Assembly (NCBI GenBank): GCA_963975425.1
Contig: CAXBGS010000018.1
Coordinates: forward strand, 62,001-126,000
From: CAXBGS01 sp963975425
Lineage (GTDB): Bacteria; Planctomycetota; Planctomycetia; Pirellulales; Pirellulaceae
Length of the DNA: 64,000 nucleotides
Reading direction: 5' to 3'
The position numbers and the translations under genes were made by a program. Below the pieces are notes generated by a model. It was not told where the DNA came from and ran no database searches. It saw only the letters and a list, made by a program, of their open reading frames with translations. Of the stretch, positions 61,613 to 64,000 are shown piece after piece (position 1 is the first letter of the stretch; each line of letters opens with the position of its first letter).

Positions 61613-63643
61613 TCAATCGCGATGCACCACCGAAGCCTGCCGAATCTGACGAGTCGCCGGATTCTCAATTCTGACCGTAATGCGAATCGCTTCAGGTCGT
61701 GTGGCAAAAGGCGGAAGCGTCTCGCGTTCTAGCGGATCATCGGAACCATAGTAAGCAGTGCCCCCGCCGTTGTCATCGATACCGTCTGCTCCCAGATCCG
61801 GGGCCGACGCGATGGTTGCGCTACCAACTTGATCGTAATATGTCCCAGTCCCAAAGTTATATCCCTGTACGATTCCGTCTCGCTCATAATGATATGTGTA
61901 GGTGTCAAATGCTGGTTGAAACAAGCGAATGGAGGCACCTCGCGTTACGACACGTCCAGATCGATACAGCGACGTCTGGTAGGCATTCGACGAAACACTG
62001 CCAGCGTTGTATTGGCTAATGCCTGAGAATGGCGTTATCAAAAAGAAGCGGTCAAGTGCATTGCCCGCAACGCCTGGCGAAGTCGAAATCGCAGCGTCAT
62101 TCGATACACTTAGATTGTGCAAGAGACGAGGTTGCCATCCTCGCAGACTTCCGCCGGCCAGAACCGGGTACGCAAGGTCAACAAAACCGCCTTGAATTCG
62201 CGTCACATAGTCGTCGACGGATTCTGTCGAGGCGGCGGCCGAACCATCGGCAATGGCTTCCTGTAATGCTTCGCGATAACCAGCATCGCTCGGACCGACA
62301 ACAAGGTTGCTGCTCGTTGTAAAGAACGACGCTTCTGGGTCATATACTTGGATATCAAAGCCTAATGCATTATTCGTTAGTACGTCCTCTCCGCGTCGTT
62401 CGGCTCCCCATTCGTCCAAATTGCTATCGAAGTGCAATGCGTCATCGCCGAATACAAACTCTGGCCTTAAAAAGCCGCTCAATATATTCGGTGTCACGAC
62501 CGGTCCAGCACTCGGAGTAAACGGGGGTGCAACACTAATCGGCACCGTTGCCCCGTTGGTCGCGTTCAGGATCGTCGGCGGAAGCCCGAGCGCCAAAACG
62601 GGCATCGAGGTTGGCGTATTCCCAGCTCCTCCAAGCACATTGTGTGGAACTCTTACATGTCCGAATCGGTTATGCGGTTTCGATAAGTCAGCAAGAGAGT
62701 TCGCAGCGACGACACCTAATGGCAATCCGTTCGCGTCGAGCGCACGCCGAAGCGAAAGGTCACACTGCTGATGCACGCCAGCCATTCCATAAAGCCATGC
62801 TTGGCCCAGAACTGCGGGGCTTAGACCTGCCACCAAAGTTGTGGTTGACGCATTCCCCACAGGCCAATCATCAGCTCGCATTAAAGGCACACCGTTGTAC
62901 GACCTCGCGAAGATCCTTCCATTTGCAAGATTCAAGTCTGGACGAATGAGTAATACTCGACGATGAATCTTGATGCGGTCCGGCAAGCCGTTTTCGGATG
63001 CATCCATGTCACCATCGAAATCGGTGTCACCATCCGCGTCGATGTATGCGGCGCTGGTCGTCAGAGTGGAAGCCTGATACTCCGGACTTGCGAAATAGAC
63101 AATCTCCGCATACTTCGATCGTATGACGATTGGGTCCTCAGGATTGCCGGGAAAGTTTACCGGATCGTAGGCAACACCGTTTAGTTGTGCCGTTTTCTGA
63201 TCGAGGACAAATCGTGGAACCTTTCCTGTAAACCAGTTGTTTCCTTTCGCAACTGCCGTAAATGCAAGGTAGTCATCGAAGTCACCATACCGCGCGTCAT
63301 CGAGGGCAGTATTTCCATCGGCGTCAAGCGACGCTCGAAACAGGGATGATGTCGCATCAGTCACCGGTCCTTCGTAATACATGAAGTATCCGAGCGGTTC
63401 GTTGTCGACCACGGTAGGTTCCAAGCCGACCGTGCACTGATTCAACTCATCGGTTAGCCGCGCTGTCACGTCACGAAGCCTGTTCGAGAGTTCAACATCG
63501 GCACGGCTATCGCGAATTTTAGCGCCGACAAACCCAAATGATCTCGCCAGCGCAGCCATCATTAATAGCGTCACCGCCATTGCGACGAGCATCTCGACAA
63601 GCGTAAAGCCTCGCTTCATTTCAATCGTTTCTCGCGAAATCAT
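61613..63643 (-). CDS. Large prepilin-like protein with N-terminal methylation signal
   Basis: 676 residues. The start region MKRGFTLVEMLVAMAVTLLM is a type IV prepilin leader (G|FTLVE) followed by the hydrophobic stem helix; the ATG at 63643 overlaps the upstream stop (ATGA), and an internal ATG at 63619 is possible. Length is far above a normal pilin (about 150-250), in line with PilW/GspJ-like minor pseudopilins of planctomycetes. The body is beta-rich, with NRLRDVTARLTDELNQCTVG and LEGR-like loops, and ends IRITVRIENPATRQIRQASV. Substrate of a prepilin peptidase; inner-membrane to periplasmic. Confidence 0.8.
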   Translation of the reverse strand: MISRETIEMKRGFTLVEMLVAMAVTLLMMAALARSFGFVGAKIRDSRADVELSNRLRDVTARLTDELNQCTVGLEPTVVDNEPLGYFMYYEGPVTDATSSLFRASLDADGNTALDDARYGDFDDYLAFTAVAKGNNWFTGKVPRFVLDQKTAQLNGVAYDPVNFPGNPEDPIVIRSKYAEIVYFASPEYQASTLTTSAAYIDADGDTDFDGDMDASENGLPDRIKIHRRVLLIRPDLNLANGRIFARSYNGVPLMRADDWPVGNASTTTLVAGLSPAVLGQAWLYGMAGVHQQCDLSLRRALDANGLPLGVVAANSLADLSKPHNRFGHVRVPHNVLGGAGNTPTSMPVLALGLPPTILNATNGATVPISVAPPFTPSAGPVVTPNILSGFLRPEFVFGDDALHFDSNLDEWGAERRGEDVLTNNALGFDIQVYDPEASFFTTSSNLVVGPSDAGYREALQEAIADGSAAASTESVDDYVTRIQGGFVDLAYPVLAGGSLRGWQPRLLHNLSVSNDAAISTSPGVAGNALDRFFLITPFSGISQYNAGSVSSNAYQTSLYRSGRVVTRGASIRLFQPAFDTYTYHYERDGIVQGYNFGTGTYYDQVGSATIASAPDLGADGIDDNGGGTAYYGSDDPLERETLPPFATRPEAIRITVRIENPATRQIRQASVVHRD

Positions 63644-64000
63644 TGGTCGTAACTCTCGTAAATAACGATGTCTCGGGCATTCAGATTTTGTCCCGCAACA
63701 AATCCGACCGGAATCGAACGATCAACCATGAACGTGGCCCGGTATCGATTGTTCTGTCCAATCGATGCGTTGTATTCTTGGCCAACACTGGCAATGTCAT
63801 TCGCATCGACCTCAAAGAAACCCATCGTCATACGAATCAGAAATGTCTGCGAATTGTCAGAGACCAGATTTGGCATTCGCATCAGCGTCTGATAGCGAAG
63901 GAAAGGGTTCCGATTACGATCCTGATGCAGCGTCATTGGCGTTTGAGTTGAATCTCGCACGAACAACGATGACTGGATGGGCGGTCCACCCGGCGGATCG
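63640..64000 (-). CDS. Partial protein continuing past the window's right end
   Basis: The frame is open to base 64000, so the start lies outside. The visible ~119 residues read DPPGGPPIQSSLFVRDST at the edge, then LMRMPNLVSDNSQTFLIRMT, GFFEVDANDIASVGQEYNAS and IPVGFVAGQNLNARDIVIYE. No domain recognised; the beta-rich tail may belong to a secretion or pilus-assembly protein. Four-base overlap with the prepilin-like gene, so it is translated in the same operon. Confidence 0.6.
   Translation of the reverse strand, partial: DPPGGPPIQSSLFVRDSTQTPMTLHQDRNRNPFLRYQTLMRMPNLVSDNSQTFLIRMTMGFFEVDANDIASVGQEYNASIGQNNRYRATFMVDRSIPVGFVAGQNLNARDIVIYESYDQ

Overview
The window looks like chromosomal DNA of a planctomycete of the Pirellulaceae (Rhodopirellula-like). 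Indicators read from the sequence are: the paired planctomycete-type cytochrome/DUF1549/DUF1553 protein and DUF1501 protein (27.4-31.6 kb), a DUF1570-like HEAAH protein, GYF_2 and CARDB-like small proteins, large low-similarity secreted proteins, few strong Shine-Dalgarno sites, and a clear Gram-negative outer-membrane gene set (kdsA, BamA-type POTRA and barrel proteins, a TolC-family lipoprotein, an outer-membrane barrel, a PpiC isomerase). No rRNA, tRNA, phage, transposase or CRISPR locus was found.

Layout. 0-0.8 kb holds no convincing gene. 0.8-2.8 kb is a two-component system (minus). 3.0-7.1 kb is an ABC exporter operon (plus) whose permease carries a large soluble insertion. 7.2-12.4 kb holds a PQQ/BamB-like propeller protein, a TPR-like secreted protein and a glycine-zipper protein. 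12.8-18.9 kb holds nrdR, a GYF-domain protein, an outer-membrane barrel with a CpaC-N-like protein, and a SpoU methyltransferase. 19-24.4 kb holds a GNAT-like protein, a beta-ketoacyl-synthase homologue that has lost its catalytic Cys, uvrB and a ComEA-like protein. 24.7-31.6 kb holds nadC, a sugar-phosphate transferase for exopolysaccharide and the PSD1/DUF1501 pair. 31.6-35.8 kb holds a CheY-like regulator, a Tat-exported PotD-like binding protein and a membrane histidine kinase, possibly one signalling unit. 35.9-39.9 kb is a minus-strand run dgk-like, kdsA, lipoprotein. 40-44.4 kb contains a BamA that is split into a POTRA protein and a separate barrel protein joined by a TAATG overlap. 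44.5-50.9 kb holds dinB, a HEAAH protein and a three-gene operon with GTGA junctions (secreted protein, PpiC isomerase, MFS-like permease). 51-55.5 kb is a serine-protease locus between two arrays of about 104-bp repeats. 57-61 kb holds small secreted proteins and a TolC-like lipoprotein. 61-64 kb is a minus-strand prepilin-like operon that runs off the right end.

The most unusual content is repetitive DNA of three kinds. (1) Two arrays (7 and 6 copies) of a 104-107 bp unit with palindromic arms at 50.97-51.70 and 54.86-55.49 kb. (2) Four purine-arm/pyrimidine-arm palindromic arrays of 7-bp repeats at 44.4, 56.6, 58.9 and 60.9 kb, which run into the stop codons of neighbouring genes. (3) Many short tandem duplications with 15-21 bp units: 15 bp inside genes, 16-21 bp between genes.

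Protein functions are family-level assignments from motifs read by eye. No database search was possible, and start codons were chosen from signal peptides, overlaps and ribosome-binding sites where the sequence allowed.
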